Assembly (NCBI RefSeq): GCF_024763615.1
Contig: NC_077224.1
Coordinates: 65,234,712 to 65,298,711, forward strand
Direction: 5' to 3'
Source: Phlebotomus papatasi
Lineage: Eukaryota; Arthropoda; Insecta; Diptera; Psychodidae
DNA: 64,000 bases
Shown: one piece after another, positions 43,702 to 54,837 of the stretch
Layout: every line of letters begins with the position of its first letter
Position numbering within the stretch: the stretch's first letter is position 1
Made by a program: the position numbers and the translations under genes
Notes under the pieces: generated by a model
Told to the model about the DNA's origin: nothing
What the model saw: the letters and a program-made list of their open reading frames with translations, nothing else
The model's database searches: none

Positions 43702-46221
43702 TATCTATTTCTACTATATGTTGCTGCTTTTCTGGGTGATTTAACTCATAAGGACGATTGGGTCACCAGTGACCCTAAAGTGAAACTTTTTGGATTTTTT
43801 GTGATCCCAATTTTTAATCCTTTTTTCTTAAAGGATTAGGTAAATTAATTCGCGAGAAATTGTTGATTTATGGGGGGCGGTCACTATCGCAAATATCTTT
43901 AACCGTTTGGAATCCAGGATTGAGGAGCTGAAAAAAATTAATTTTCTTTTATTGTGTACTCACCAAGTCGTGTATTAAGGAAATCTTGTAATGCTTTGTT
44001 AAGTACCCAAAATCATTTAGTTTCTGAAATGAGGAGCCCCTCAATTTTCCCATAGGATATTTCGTCTGTGAATGTAGGAGGTGGAGGTCAAGAATTGAAA
44101 ACGGTAGAGGAAGTTGAAGAAAGGAAAATGGTGAAAAATAGGCGAAAAATTGGAAATTATCCTTTTCATACATTTTATCGTCTTACGAGACGATTGAGTT
44201 TTTTTTTTTCAAAAAGCCCTCTTCTTTTCTCAATACCTGACTATGCACAGAGGTATAAATCACTAAATACTTTAATGCTACCTCTAGTCCCCAAAGGATC
44301 GTTAAGCGGCACGCTGTTGGGGAGAAAGCTGAATTGAGCACAAGTGAAGATTTGCTAAACCACACTAGCTCTCCACTGGCTCCACATGCTCCATCCTATT
44401 TATTATTATGTGCCACCTATCCCTGCACTAGGTGTTGCAATCGATGGCTAGTAGATGCCCCACGTGGGAAAATATTTATATTAATTTGTCCCCTATTATA
44501 GAACACGCGCGATGTATATATGCTGTTGCTAATTAGTGTAAAATACATCATAATAATATAAAAAATTTAATTTCTTCTCGTCACGCTCTCGACACCTCCC
44601 TAGCAACTACATTCTTCAGCATGCATCACTTCTATACACCTCAAATACTACCGTGCATCGAAAATCTAAATAACAATTTGTGACCTATTACAGAGATTGC
44701 GTTTAACCCGGAATACATAAAATTGCATGGTATCTTTAAACAAATTCCTTTCTCGGAAATTTTCTCACCATTTTGTTACTAACACTGAGAAAATTTCAAC
44801 GATTTTTCACTAATAACAGAATTTTTCTTGAAGGTAATTATATTATTCACCTTACACCGAAAGAGCCTTTGAAATGGTGTTTTTTTAATGTATGTACATA
44901 GTCGGAGCTTTCACTTTGATTCAGTATTTTTTCTCCTTCCGAATATAATTGATTTTTCCATTTTCCGGGCATTCCTCTAAAACATTATATGCAAATGAGC
45001 TTATTTAGTTCATTCAAATAAAGAAGTAGTTTGGAAAATCTATGATAAATTATGGGATAAATATTTTTGATCCGATTTTATATCCGATTAGTCAACGAAG
45101 AATCAAAATGGTAAGTAAATAATTCGAAATAATCAGTAAAAAAAAACCAATTTGTGTCAGTAAAATTGATAAGATGATTCGTAACTATTTCATACTCGGT
45201 TTGTCGAAAATAATTCACTGTTTTTACCTTAATTACTTTAATTTATTTTATGAATGATCTGATATTTTGAATTTCAAACAGAACTTAGAAGGGTCGAAAT
45301 ACTTCTGGTTCATTCAATACAACCCATTGTTGGTTGAACAATTTAAAACATAATGAAAAAGCAATTATGAACTGTATCACAACTCCTAGTAGTTAATAGA
45401 ATTTTAAATCTAATTTTTTATTGATTAAGTTCGTCAAAATTCAGCCTAATTTTCTGAAATTAAATTAAATTATTAAAATTAAGAGTAGTTAACAAATAAG
45501 TAATTTTTTCGGAAATAGTTTTCGGAGTGTTTGAATAATTTACATCTGATAAGAGCCTATTAGATAAGCTAAGAGTGAGCAAAATAGCTCAAGAATATTA
45601 TGAAAAAAACTCCGTTCATACAGAATTATCTAGTACAGACTCTTCTGAAAGCCTAAGACCTGTCCAACAAATCCAAGCTTGTGTTAATCAGCTATGAAAT
45701 TCATTTTCTAGACCTTTTAAGTACAAAATTTGGCACTTATAGACGGCGTCATGTGAGCATTATACTACAATATGTTTCATTCGAACTAAAATTTCTTAAA
45801 ATCTGTAGAGGTCTTTTGAAAAAAAAATGTCGATTTGGTCACTTTAAAAAACCTTTGCAATTAAGAGTAGAGAATCTTTCCATTCTCCTCATACACAGCT
45901 GGAGTTTGACTTCATTTGCACCAAATTTTGTTGATACCCGGTAAACTGAAATTCGATTTCGAATTTTCAAATTAAATTTTCGCATACGGTTGAGAAAATT
46001 TGTGAAAAAAATTATCTATAGATAAATACCTTAGATTTTTAACAAAAAAAAAAACTATTTTTACGCAGTGCAAAAATAAAAAACGCTTTTAACCGTAATT
46101 CTTAAAATTTTGCAATGAAATTCACCGAGAGTACTTTCCAGGGGTCCGATGATCGTGTTCAATCGTTAGATTTATCACAATACCGTGACAAAAATTTTTC
46201 GATCACAAAAAACCCAAGGCA
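43702..46221. other. No recognised content
   Basis: A GGGTCACCAGTGACCC palindrome lies near 43760. TCAGTAAA-type units near 45135-45170 resemble the satellite at 6-7 kb. Short frames lack motifs. 44190-44420 is less AT-rich. Confidence 0.4.
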
Positions 46222-46432
46222 GGGTGAGATGGAGTAATTTGGAATCATGTCTAATTTGGAACTGTGAGACTTCCCAACAGATTTATATGACAAAAGGAAA
46301 AACAACGAATAAATACTCTTGAATGTAAAACCTTGTATATACATACTTCGTGGTTTTCTTTTCTTCTTTGATCATCTGAAACAGTTAGTTAGTTCCAAAA
46401 TAGTCATGATTTCGAATTACTCCATCTTACCC
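46222..46432. mobile_element. MITE, GGGTGAGATGG family
   Basis: 211 bp with ends GGGTGAGATGGAGTAATTTG and CGAATTACTCCATCTTACCC, continuing inward as GGAATCATG / CATGATTTCG. TA follows at 46433-46434; the left flank reads CA, so one copy of the duplication has mutated. Non-coding, and the only copy seen. Confidence 0.85.
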
Positions 46433-46534
46433 TAATTATACAATATGTTTAAAAAATAAACCTTATATTATTCATTTTCTATCTCGCAACAAAGTGAAGA
46501 CTCAAGAAACATTGACATTCGAAGAGGAAGTATT

Positions 46535-46743
46535 CCAGCCACAACGCGGATAAAACGAGAAGTAAAAATGTCTTTTCTTTGACTTCCGTTACTGATCTTC
46601 GAATTTTTAAACTTCAGCTTCGATAAAGAAAATCAGAGCAATCGCGGTCACCGTTTGATTAAAATAAAAGACATTCGAAAATCGTTTTCGAAAGCTGAAG
46701 AGAAAGCATTTCTACTTCTCGTTTCCCTTTTTCCTGTGGTGCA
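46535..46743. mobile_element. TIR element, ACGAGAAGTAAAAATG family
   Basis: Left: CACAACGCGGATAAAACGAG then AAGTAAAAATGTC. Right, reverse-complemented: CACCACAGGAAAAAGGGAAA then CGAGAAGTAGAAATG. Each is followed inward by TTCGAAT/ATTCGAAA and a CTTCAGCTT/AAGCTGAAG pair. A fragment of the same family is at 10150-10260. The target duplication is not clear. Confidence 0.6.
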
Positions 46744-47360
46744 TGATAAGGATAACTTATTTTCGATAATATCGATTGTCGATTCCGAATAACCTAAACG
46801 ATAGTTGTACATAAACTTAATCTTACAGATATAGATTGATCAATATTTATCTTGTTAGTTACCTTGTAGAAAGTTATTATTTCACCCCTTCTCGAATTTC
46901 GAATTGTTTCGATTATCAACATCTGTTAGTCTTCACTTTGTCATACGGACAGTTGGAGTAACGAATTAAATCATATCTGCGCAAATTCTTAGTGTGAAAT
47001 TACGAAAACTTGTATGAATTTTTCGAACATTTCGACATTTCACACAAATATTTTATAAGACTATATACGTTCTAGCTGACACACTTTTGGACACTAAAAC
47101 TCCGCATGTGACTACTCCGAATAACGGAAAAAGGGGCTATTGTAAAACCGTGTCTCTCTTTAGTATTAGATTTGTTAACATGGTCACAAGTTTGTGAATA
47201 ATCCAAGGCCTATTAATAATCTTGGTTTATATCAAGTGTATCCCAGACAAAAAATGTTGTTAAAGCGTAAACCAAGATAGACCCGTAACAATATTTTACA
47301 GCTCGAACTCCACAGGCAGTCAGTTTTGGGCTCGTTGGAAAAGTCTTGGAATTTCTAAGG

Positions 47361-47496
47361 GCCTCGGCAACGACACACTTAAGGATTAGCCTAGAGACGG
47401 CTTAGCGTAATTATATTCGAAATAATGATTAAACTACATTTCCATAATTTTCCACTAAGTCATCTCTCGGCTTAAGTCGTAAGTGTGTCTAGGGCA
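47361..47496. mobile_element. MITE, CGACTTAAGCCGAGAGACGG family, diverged copy
   Basis: The inner pair GAGACGGCTTAGCGTAATTA / ATCTCTCGGCTTAAGTCGTA and the right tip GTGTGTCTAGGGCA match the complete copies at 52974-53218 and 58151-58278. The left tip is degraded. Confidence 0.7.
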
Positions 47497-47499
47497 CAA

Positions 47500-47790
47500 C
47501 AAGCCTAAACCAATTCCAATCGGTTATGAACTGATAACTAATTTTTATACAAAATGAAATTATATCACCCCTAAAGTATTTTGAGTAATGTATTGGCTGA
47601 TTTATATATTGGTTCAAATCGGTAGTGAACCGGTAATGAACCAGTCCACAACGGGATGGACCAATCAGTAATTTTTACCTAGAAAACAATTCAATTAACC
47701 TTAAAACAATTTTGAGGGATCCTTTGAGTGATTCATGAATCGGTTAAAATCGGTTGAGAACCTTGTAAGCGGTAACTTTTAATTTTAGAA
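47500..47790 (+). repeat. Dispersed repeat 'G', second copy
   Basis: The blocks AACGGGATGGACCAATCAGT and GTGATTCATGAATCGGTT are shared almost unchanged with 48060-48190. It lacks the 3' GATGCGAAAGTA segment. Confidence 0.7.
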
Positions 47791-48054
47791 TATTTTATTG
47801 AGCTACTTTTTGTACATTTACAAAATAATTACATTGCAAGTGTTCCAAATCATTGATTTGCTTCAACTTTAATACATTGTTAAGAATATTTGAATTATAT
47901 TAAGAAATAAAAGATTATGAAAAATAAATTAAGCACAAAGTAATATGGTGCTTACTGATTTAATGTGAGACAGATATATATTTTATACAAATGATACTGT
48001 TTAAAGTGCTAATTGGCTTACAGTCGAGTGGTCGGATGTTTTGCATTGCAGAAA

Positions 48055-48480
48055 AAAAATCGGTAGTGAACCAGTAATGAATCGGTCCACAATGGGATGG
48101 ACCAATCAGTAATTTTTACATGAAAAACAATTTAATTAATCTTAAAACTGTTTTGAGGGATCTTTTGAGTGATTCATGAATCGGTTCAAATCGATTGAGA
48201 ACCGATAAGCGGCAAGTGATGCGAAAGTAACTCTTGAGGTATGCATCTAATACGGGTTTCAGACTAGAGGTTTAGCCCAGTCCCCGAAGGTTTCAAAATC
48301 TAAATTAGCGAACAATTTAATCGTATTTTGAAAACCTAATAGGTTATCTTTACAAATCCGATCATAAGTTAAATATTTCCAAAAAGTCGTGATTGATAAG
48401 AAATTAGAGCAGTTAAGCCATATATCTAAGCCTTAGGTCCGAAGCCCGTATAAGTCACGAGTTAGAGCACTTCGATTCAA
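48055..48480 (+). repeat. Dispersed repeat 'G', copy split by a MITE
   Basis: 48055-48250 and 48451-48480 together reproduce the order seen uninterrupted at 34520-34755. The break is exactly at a TAA trinucleotide, which is duplicated around the insertion. Confidence 0.75.
48251..48450. mobile_element. Harbinger-like MITE (TAA duplication), intact copy
   Basis: 200 bp flanked by TAA (48248-48250, 48451-48453). Terminal repeats are TACGGGTTTCAGACTAGAGG and, reverse-complemented, TACGGGCTTCGGACCTAAGG. The empty site in the related repeat at 34709-34711 has a single TAA, confirming both boundaries and duplication length. A TWA duplication is typical of PIF/Harbinger. Non-coding. Confidence 0.92.
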
Positions 48481-50055
48481 ACAGCTTCACTTTCTCATCC
48501 ATTTTATTTCTAAATAATTACAAAAGGTTTTTGGACCGATTTTTAAGCAAATGATTAATATCAGTATTTATGATAAATATTATGATATTATGTTTCAAAG
48601 TAAAATTTTATGTGATTCTGAGAATAATGAACATTTGACCCATAAAATACATTTATAAATATAATATACCAAATATTAACGAGAATAGTTTTCCTAACAG
48701 AATGGGAAATTTGAGAGAAAATTGCTGTTGTATTTTCATGATAGCATGAAATATTTACACACTTGAAATGCAATATATATTATTGAATGAGTGCAAAAGG
48801 AATACGGGCATGGCTAAATATACGTAGTTAAGTGCTTAGATGGGTTATCTATAGTTTTGCGATAATGGTGGAGATGTTTCTATCGAAGTTATACCATGTT
48901 CTATGTATGCTTTCGGAGAAACTGCAAAATTTACTTGCACTTGAAATCCAAAACACAATAAAGCTCCAGAGAGGAGCTTCTGCACTAAAAGTATACAACC
49001 CAACGATTGGACAGTGCTATCCATTTGAAATTACATGTGCCAGGTAACATGGGAAGCTTATGGCTGAGGTGCTTGCGAAAAAGGAGGAAAATTGGACATC
49101 TAAAATAGCCCATGGGCACAAATAACATTTGCTCGGTACCTTTTTCCACTCCATCCCCGCCCACAATGCCATGCACAATGGACCTGAAGAATTATTTGAC
49201 AATTTGGGGGTTAGCCATTGGTAATTTCATGTCTGTGAATCACAACTAATGGTGTAGGTCATCATCGATTCCATTTTCTCACAAACCCCTTTCCACTCTC
49301 AATTACAGCATAAATCTCAGTGCTGCAAAACAAATTGCCGGATTCTTATCAATCACTGATGGAGAATCCTATTTTGATCTCTTTTTTTTTTCTTCTCCAC
49401 ATGTACCTAAGTGGGCAATTTCTGCAAAATGGAATTCCCAGCGAATTAATCAAATTCACCAATTTGTCGGCTGGTAGCAGAAAGGAAGGTCAATCCCTTC
49501 CAATTTGCCATTCCAGAGTGGCAGATGGAGTCACCATTAAAATTTCTGGGTGCAAATTTTGTATATAAACTAGTAAAAGTCTCATTCTTGCCTAAAAGTT
49601 TTTCCATGCTAGATAGCACCCATGCATGAGATAAGGATTTATAAGACTTTACACATCCTCAGGTTTCCGCACAAGAATAGATTCTCCTCAGTGATTACCT
49701 TGTTACGAGAAAACTTCAACTAATTTGTATAGAAGACTATAGCCTTAATACGCTAAAGCAAGGGCTGAAACTTTGCCTTTTTCTCGTACCAAGAAATACA
49801 CAAACTTTTTATCATTTTCTCACAGAAAATTTTTCACCAAGTCTTCTGAAACACATAAAAATATCCATCTCAAGGTCTAGTGCTGGGATTCCTTGATATT
49901 TTTGTTGTTATTTTTTTTTATAGGAAATCGTTGTATTCGTTTTAAACAATAATCAATAATTCCTTTTTTTAAATCGAGCATGAGTAAATTTTATTTTTCA
50001 AACCACTCACATTAAAGCAAAAATAAAAATAAAAATAGTGTAATATTAAATGCTA
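48481..50055. other. Mostly unique DNA
   Basis: 49000-49560 is less AT-rich and repeat-free; its short frames (for example 49320-49568) show no motif. Nothing else was recognised. Confidence 0.4.
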
Positions 50056-50239
50056 GGGGAATGTTGGCATGGTTCGCACAGAGTGTACGTTCAAACAACG
50101 CAAATTTTCTCTTTGTTTGCAAAGAACTAGTTCGTCATTTCTTAACGAGATGAGAAATGGTAGGTCAGCTCTTTGCAAACAAAGAGAAAATTCGCATCGT
50201 TTGAAGATTCACTCTGTGTGAACCATGCCTACATTCCCC
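50056..50239. mobile_element. Hairpin MITE, GGGGAATGTTGGC/TAGGC family
   Basis: 184 bp flanked by TA (50054-50055, 50240-50241). The arms of about 75 bp pair nearly throughout: GGGGAATGTTGGCATGGTTC with GAACCATGCCTACATTCCCC, and TTTTCTCTTTGTTTGCAAAG with its complement. The loop is only about 35 nt, so most of the element could fold into one hairpin. Non-coding. Confidence 0.92.
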
Positions 50240-50529
50240 TAATTATTCATTGAATAATTTGAATAACTATAGAATGGTGTGGCAAAGCGTCCTAGGCTTT
50301 GCGAAGTGCTCAAACACTCGTTACTTAGATGTCCCAGATCATTTTTAACATATGACCTTGAAAAACCGTTTTTAAAAATGAAAAAAATATCCCACGACAC
50401 GTTTTCGAGCAATCTCAAAAGCCTTGGTTTTGATGTGGAAGGGGGTTGGTGGGGGGAAAGTGGGGGCATGTTAATGGTCCCAGGGTCGACAAATGGGGGG
50501 AGGGGGTCGTCTCCCGAAGGTCTCAAGTT

Positions 50530-50765
50530 GGGGATTCAGGATTTTGGCGTTCGGGATTGTTGCGTTCGGTATTTTGGCTTTTCGAGATTTAGGTTTTTCG
50601 AGATTTGAATTTTGAAATTTCCGGGATTTTGGCTTTTCTGGATTATAGATTTTCGGTATTTTATTCGGAGTTTTCATCCATTCGCGATTTAGACCCATCA
50701 AAGATCTTGGCTTCTCGGTTTTTCGGCTTTCGAGATTTTCGTTTTCAGGATTTCGACCGGAACCT
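50530..50765 (+). repeat. Degenerate minisatellite, TTTTCGGGATTTTGGC units
   Basis: Variants of GGCTTTTCGAGATTT and TTCGGTATTTTGGC recur every 11-17 bp across the block. Translation of the minus strand gives an apparent repeated NPEKPKSRK-type peptide, which is a by-product of the repeat. The same motif appears sparsely at 26600-27060. Confidence 0.75.
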
Positions 50766-50832
50766 GTCTTAAACCTCTTCAAACATTAAAAAAAAATCGA
50801 TCAACCTCAAAACACGGGGATTTGGAGGGTAA

Positions 50833-51035
50833 GGCCGGCTTTAGACCTAAGGTTTAGTCCAGTTTCCAATGATCTCGAAATTCAAAATAGCAACCAATTT
50901 TATTGGTTTTTCAAAATTTAATGGATCCCTACCCCATGTTGTCCAATCTTAAATCATAATTTTTCAAAAAATCTTGATTAAGAAGAAATTAGAGAAGTTA
51001 AGCCATATGGCTAAGCTTTACGTATGAAACTTGTA
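50833..51035. mobile_element. Harbinger-like MITE, third copy
   Basis: 203 bp flanked by TAA (50830-50832, 51036-51038). The interior (GGTTTAGTCCAG, AGCCATATGGCTAAGCTTTA) matches 48251-48450; both tips are degraded (GGCCGGCTTTAGACC, GAAACTTGTA). An old copy. Confidence 0.82.
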
Positions 51036-51149
51036 TAAAGGGAGAGGTTTAGGTTTATTGAGTGGCATGTGAACATTCCTTGCATCGACTTATATGGGGG
51101 ATATCCCAGTCTTTAACTAAATTTAACCATTTACAAGTGAAGCTCTTTT

Positions 51150-51360
51150 TCACTTTTCCTGGAAGTTTCATAAGTTGGACAATGGCACAATTTGGTCAGG
51201 GCTTTTTCTTGATAAATTTAGTACTTCATTTTTATTTGTATATTTTTAATGCTTTAGTTTTATAATTTGATTCCTTGTGCTTATAAACAAATTTTGTATT
51301 GTATTTATCAAGAAAAAGCCATGTCCAACTTGTACCGGCGAATTGTCCAACTTGTAATAC
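51150..51360. mobile_element. Possible inverted-repeat element around GGCTTTTTCTTGATAAAT
   Basis: AGTTGGACAATGGCACAATT with GGGCTTTTTCTTGATAAA (51174-51220) pairs with TTTATCAAGAAAAAGCC and TTGTCCAACTT (51304-51358). Arms are about 45 bp; ends and target duplication are unclear. Confidence 0.5.
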
Positions 51361-52879
51361 TAATTCCAAATTATATCACTTTACCCTATTTGCTGAAATT
51401 TAAAAAATGAAATAAGAAAAACGGAAAAGGTGCCAGTTCCACTCACGAGAAAAAACAGCGCCCCAAGCGAATAATTATTAAGAAAATAATAAAAGCAATT
51501 AAGAAAACAAAATATAAGACGAAAAGAAGTAAATGTCAGAGACTTAAATCTATGCGATTTTTCTCGAAACTTTGAAACAAATTGATTAATAATTTTTTGG
51601 AACTTGTCTTCTCACTTAAATGTTCCTCAATCGTAAATAAATCTATAAAAATTGCATTTTTAATTTTCGTCATAGAAAAAAAGACAAAACTGTATTTCTA
51701 AATTAGCATAGTTCATTCTTGAGACAAGTATCAAGCACTTTTTTGTCGATTTACGACAGAATTAATGCAAAGTGTATATTTTTGGTATTGTCAAATAATT
51801 TTTCTGTCACATAGAAGATTGTAAGAAGTACATTTAATTTGTTATTCACTTTTAATGGAACGTGCAAAAGAGTTTTTCTGTCGTTTAAATATATCTGCAC
51901 CATAAGCGCATGAAAATACTCTGTTGTTTAGGGAAGTAATTGAAATTTTTAATTTAATGCATTTGAAAAATATTTGTTCAAATTGATTTTTTTTCTTATA
52001 AAGAGAATAATATTTACCATTTACTTCTGTTCGTATTCATTGAAAGAGCACAACTTAGTATATAGAATATACAATGTTTGTTATATATATTGTTTCGTAT
52101 TTCATAGATTTCTTTTATTTAAATTTACGGATGTGTATGATGGTACTCTCGACGAAGATTATATTAAAATAACTTTGTTTTTTTTTATCTTAGAATTCTT
52201 CAGTGTTTCAATTCAAATCATTCTAGATCTAGAGAGAATTTCATGTCGCAGTCTTTTCCTCTTCACCACTCCATTAGTTTAATAAAATGTTGGCGTCGCC
52301 CTATCTAACTCCGAAATAGCAATGTTTGTGACAATTAGGAGAAATCATATGATGGCATGATAACTTGAGGGTAAATTTGTGTGTGAAATGAAAGTTTTCG
52401 GGGAGATCTAAATTCACATTGCTGTATCTTAATTTAAATCTTTTATCTTAGAATCGAATCACTAATCACTTGTTCTTGTAGTTTGTCCTCATTCTCTGTA
52501 CCACATTTGTATATTACCATCCCTAATCCGAACAACCCTCGGGCACTTTCTCAACGTTTGAATACTCTACCAATTTTGATAGAGTATTTAACCCATAGTT
52601 TGAATTCCAATACACTCAATTACTTGATCCTTAGAGGAGTTTGCAAATTAGAGAACATGGATATTGCAAGAACATGACATGATGTTTCAATTAGTCGAGT
52701 GGAAAAATTACGTGACAATTGCTTTTCCTTTCAGTTTAGAACTGAAGTCACCGTAGAGATCCGAAGAGAATTATTATTAAAGCTTAAATTTTAGTTGTCA
52801 TACTTCTGACAGTTTTGATTCGCATTTTTGCTCGAATTACAGGGAGATTAATATTGTAATCGGACAATTTTAAGGTTTA
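51361..52879. other. No recognised content
   Basis: Very AT-rich. A 102-codon plus-strand frame (51974-52282) is a run of hydrophobic, Phe/Ile-rich codons that arises easily in such DNA. No motif or repeat was seen. Confidence 0.45.
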
Positions 52880-53345
52880 AGGAAAGTGGGGCACATTTAA
52901 ATTAGGGCGCCTTTAAAATTTGACCTTTTCTTCTATTTTTAAGTGGAACTGAGCCTTACTGTATTTAAATTTATGCCCTAGACACACTTACGACTTAAAC
53001 CGAGAAAGGGCTTAACGCAAATATAATCAAAATAATAATTAAATTACATTTCCATTAGTTTCTGATTAATTTGTCTCTTGGTTAAAGCCAAGAATCGACT
53101 TATTTAGTGGGAAACTGATTTCAATTTAGTCAAATAATTATTTTGACTATAATTACGTTAAGCCGTCTTTCGGCTTAAAATGTAAGTGAGTCTAAGGGGT
53201 CTAGGGCATTAGCTTCACAATTGGATTGTGGATTAAATGAAGCAGAACTAAATTATAGGTTGATAGAATTCTAGTTCTTTTTAAAGAGAAAAGGCCATAC
53301 TCTGAACCTGAAGTCGCCCCAATCAAAATATGCCTCACCTTCCCT
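52880..53345. mobile_element. MITE, GTGGGGCACC family, with a nested MITE
   Basis: The outer ends AGGAAAGTGGGGCAC (52880) and the right end ending CACCTTCCCT (53345) are inverted and TA-flanked (52878-52879, 53346-53347). Removing the inner 245-bp element and its TTA duplication leaves 218 bp, close to the 216 bp of the intact copy at 25097-25312. Confidence 0.82.
52974..53218. mobile_element. MITE with TTA duplication (TGCCCTAGACACACTTACG ends)
   Basis: 245 bp flanked by TTA (52971-52973, 53219-53221). Ends TGCCCTAGACACACTTACGA and the inverted right tip GGTCTAGGGCA; inner pairs TTAAACCGAGAAAGGGCTTA / TTAAGCCGTCTTTCGGCTTA. The 3-bp TTA suggests PIF/Harbinger. Related copies: 47361-47496, 58151-58278 and a tail near 33343. 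Confidence 0.85.
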
Positions 53346-53547
53346 TAGAACTATAAACCCATCCATAGCAAGATTATTAAGCATTGGTCTGTCGAACAAC
53401 ACGTTTTTCAATATTGTTTAACCGTTCTTGATTTATAGTTTTAATGGTAGGGGGTGTTGTTTTCTGATCTTTGATAATCCTCCCCTAATTTCACTTTTTT
53501 CATCTTTAACATTTCTAATATGTGTATACAATGCAAGTTAACTATGT

Positions 53548-53664
53548 GGCGTGGCTCAGGGGTCATTATTGGACCCACTTCTCTTTTCCCTGTTCATTAA
53601 CGACCTTCCGTCAGTTTTGCTCGGTTTATCGTACCACCTATATGCAGATGATCTTCAAGTGTTT
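53548..53664 (+). pseudogene. Reverse transcriptase core of a Jockey/CR1-like non-LTR element
   Basis: One open frame reads GVAQGSLLDPLLFSLFINDL, then PSVL and SYHLYADDLQVF. GxxQGSxLxPLLFxLFINDLP and the catalytic YADD are RT motifs of the Jockey/CR1-like non-LTR elements. It is only about 39 codons long, cut off on the right by a SINE and degraded on the left. The same ORF appears to resume at about 54080. Confidence 0.88.
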
Positions 53665-54066
53665 TTTTTAGGGATATGCAAACAATCCAACGGAGACTTT
53701 TAGCCATTTAATCATTTGATCATATGATCATATCTCTCGTATCCAAAGGGTTTACTGCACTCTTCGAACATTTCGAAGGTACCGTGAGCTCACACCGATG
53801 AACACTTGATAACACTTGGGTCTCGTAACTACTCACAATAACCTATGGGTCTGAGCTATTCTTCGCAGCTGATAGCGAAACGTTATGAGGGATATCTTTG
53901 ATGTGAGAACTTTTCGAACAGAAAATCGTCAATCAAAGCAAGTAACACTCAAATCAACCAGTCTTCTGCAGAAAGGAGATAGGAAAAATTCCTGCCTACA
54001 TCCACGATCGAATTGGAAACCTCTCGTTAACTAAACTAGTGCTCTACCAACTGAGCTATCAGAGGC
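53665..54066 (-). mobile_element. tRNA-headed SINE inserted in the RT remnant
   Basis: Minus strand, about 400 bp. The head (54066-53993, 74 nt) folds as a tRNA: near-complete acceptor stem, D arm with a perfect A box TAGCTCAGTTGG, a 7-nt anticodon loop with AGT, and a T arm containing TTCGATC. About three stem mismatches and a weak B box indicate decay. The body continues to a poly(A) tail, seen on the plus strand as the T-run at 53662-53669. It lies between two halves of one RT ORF and so is the younger insertion. Confidence 0.7.
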
Positions 54067-54079
54067 AACATGCTCAGCT

Positions 54080-54545
54080 TGACTTGATACATAACCTTAA
54101 CCAATTGCTTTGCGCACTGCAATCATTTACTCTCAGGTTCGCGGTTTGGAAACAGTATCTTGTGTACAGTTGAGCCGGCAGCCCTTGGTGTCCATGGATA
54201 TGTTTTATTGTGAGAATATGTGATTTTCCGCGGCTGTGTCAGGTACGTTTGTAATCTTGGTCCCCGTGAAAACATCTACGAGCTTCGTAACGTATTGATA
54301 GGTTGTGATCTCCCATCACTCTTCCATCTGAGAGCGGTGTAATTCGTTTTACTTAGCTTTACTTCTGGAGACCGGAGTTTTCGTGATGGTGTTCAAGGAC
54401 TCTTGGTCCCTAGAACTTACTCGAATAAGCTTTTTCATGCGCTCTTTATTTTTATTATGGAATTCACTTCCTCCAAGTGCCAAACTATCTTTTGATGGAA
54501 TATTTTCATTCAATACATTTGCTTTGCTGTTTTTAAATGTATTTC
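54080..54545 (+). pseudogene. C-terminal part of the interrupted Jockey/CR1-like ORF2
   Basis: Broken frames read DLIHNLNQLLCALQSFTLRF (about 54084), then GPRENIYELRNVLIGCDLPS, and finally SLFLLWNSLPPSAKLSFDGI with FSFNTFALLFLN. The 'LWNSLPPSAKLS...F' ending and the 'LRNVLIGCDLP' block are typical of the C-terminus of Jockey/CR1-like ORF2. Several stops and frameshifts make it inactive. It continues the RT fragment at 53548-53664 across the SINE. Confidence 0.78.
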
Positions 54546-54622
54546 AAATACAGTAACTTAAAATTTATTGTAAAACTGGCGAACCTCATTTGTTTGAGAT
54601 CATTAAATAATAATAATAATTA

Positions 54623-54837
54623 GGGGAAAGTACTCTCCCTTCGAACGTTCATGCCTTCGAATAATGTGAATTTCTTTTACTTTTCCTAAGAGATGTGCAC
54701 ATGATCGTCGCATAATTATCAATATTTCATAATAAGCTAACTAATATTTAATAGAAATGTGTAAGTCTCTTAGGAAAATTTAAAGAAAATTCACATTATT
54801 CAAAGGCATGAACATTCGAAGGGAGAGTACTTTTCCC
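54623..54837. mobile_element. MITE, CTTCGAACG family, well-preserved copy
   Basis: 215 bp flanked by TA (54621-54622, 54838-54839). The arms of about 75 bp pair from GGGGAAAGTACTCTCCCTTC to GAAGGGAGAGTACTTTTCCC, with inner pairs at ATAATGTGAA / TTCACATTAT and CCTAAGAGA / TCTCTTAGG. A diverged copy is at 12517-12729. Non-coding. Confidence 0.92.

Noticed and set aside
50471..50782. 103-codon minus-strand ORF with NPEKPKSRK repeats
   Set aside because: The periodic peptide is explained by the minisatellite beneath it, and the frame has no conserved domain.
51974..52282. Hydrophobic 102-codon ORF resembling a membrane protein
   Set aside because: Phe/Ile/Leu/Tyr-rich frames arise readily in very AT-rich DNA. 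There is no topology pattern or homologous motif.
53993..54066. Functional tRNA-Thr(AGT) gene on the minus strand
   Set aside because: The length and arms fit, but stem mismatches, a weak B box and the A-tailed body downstream point to a SINE head.
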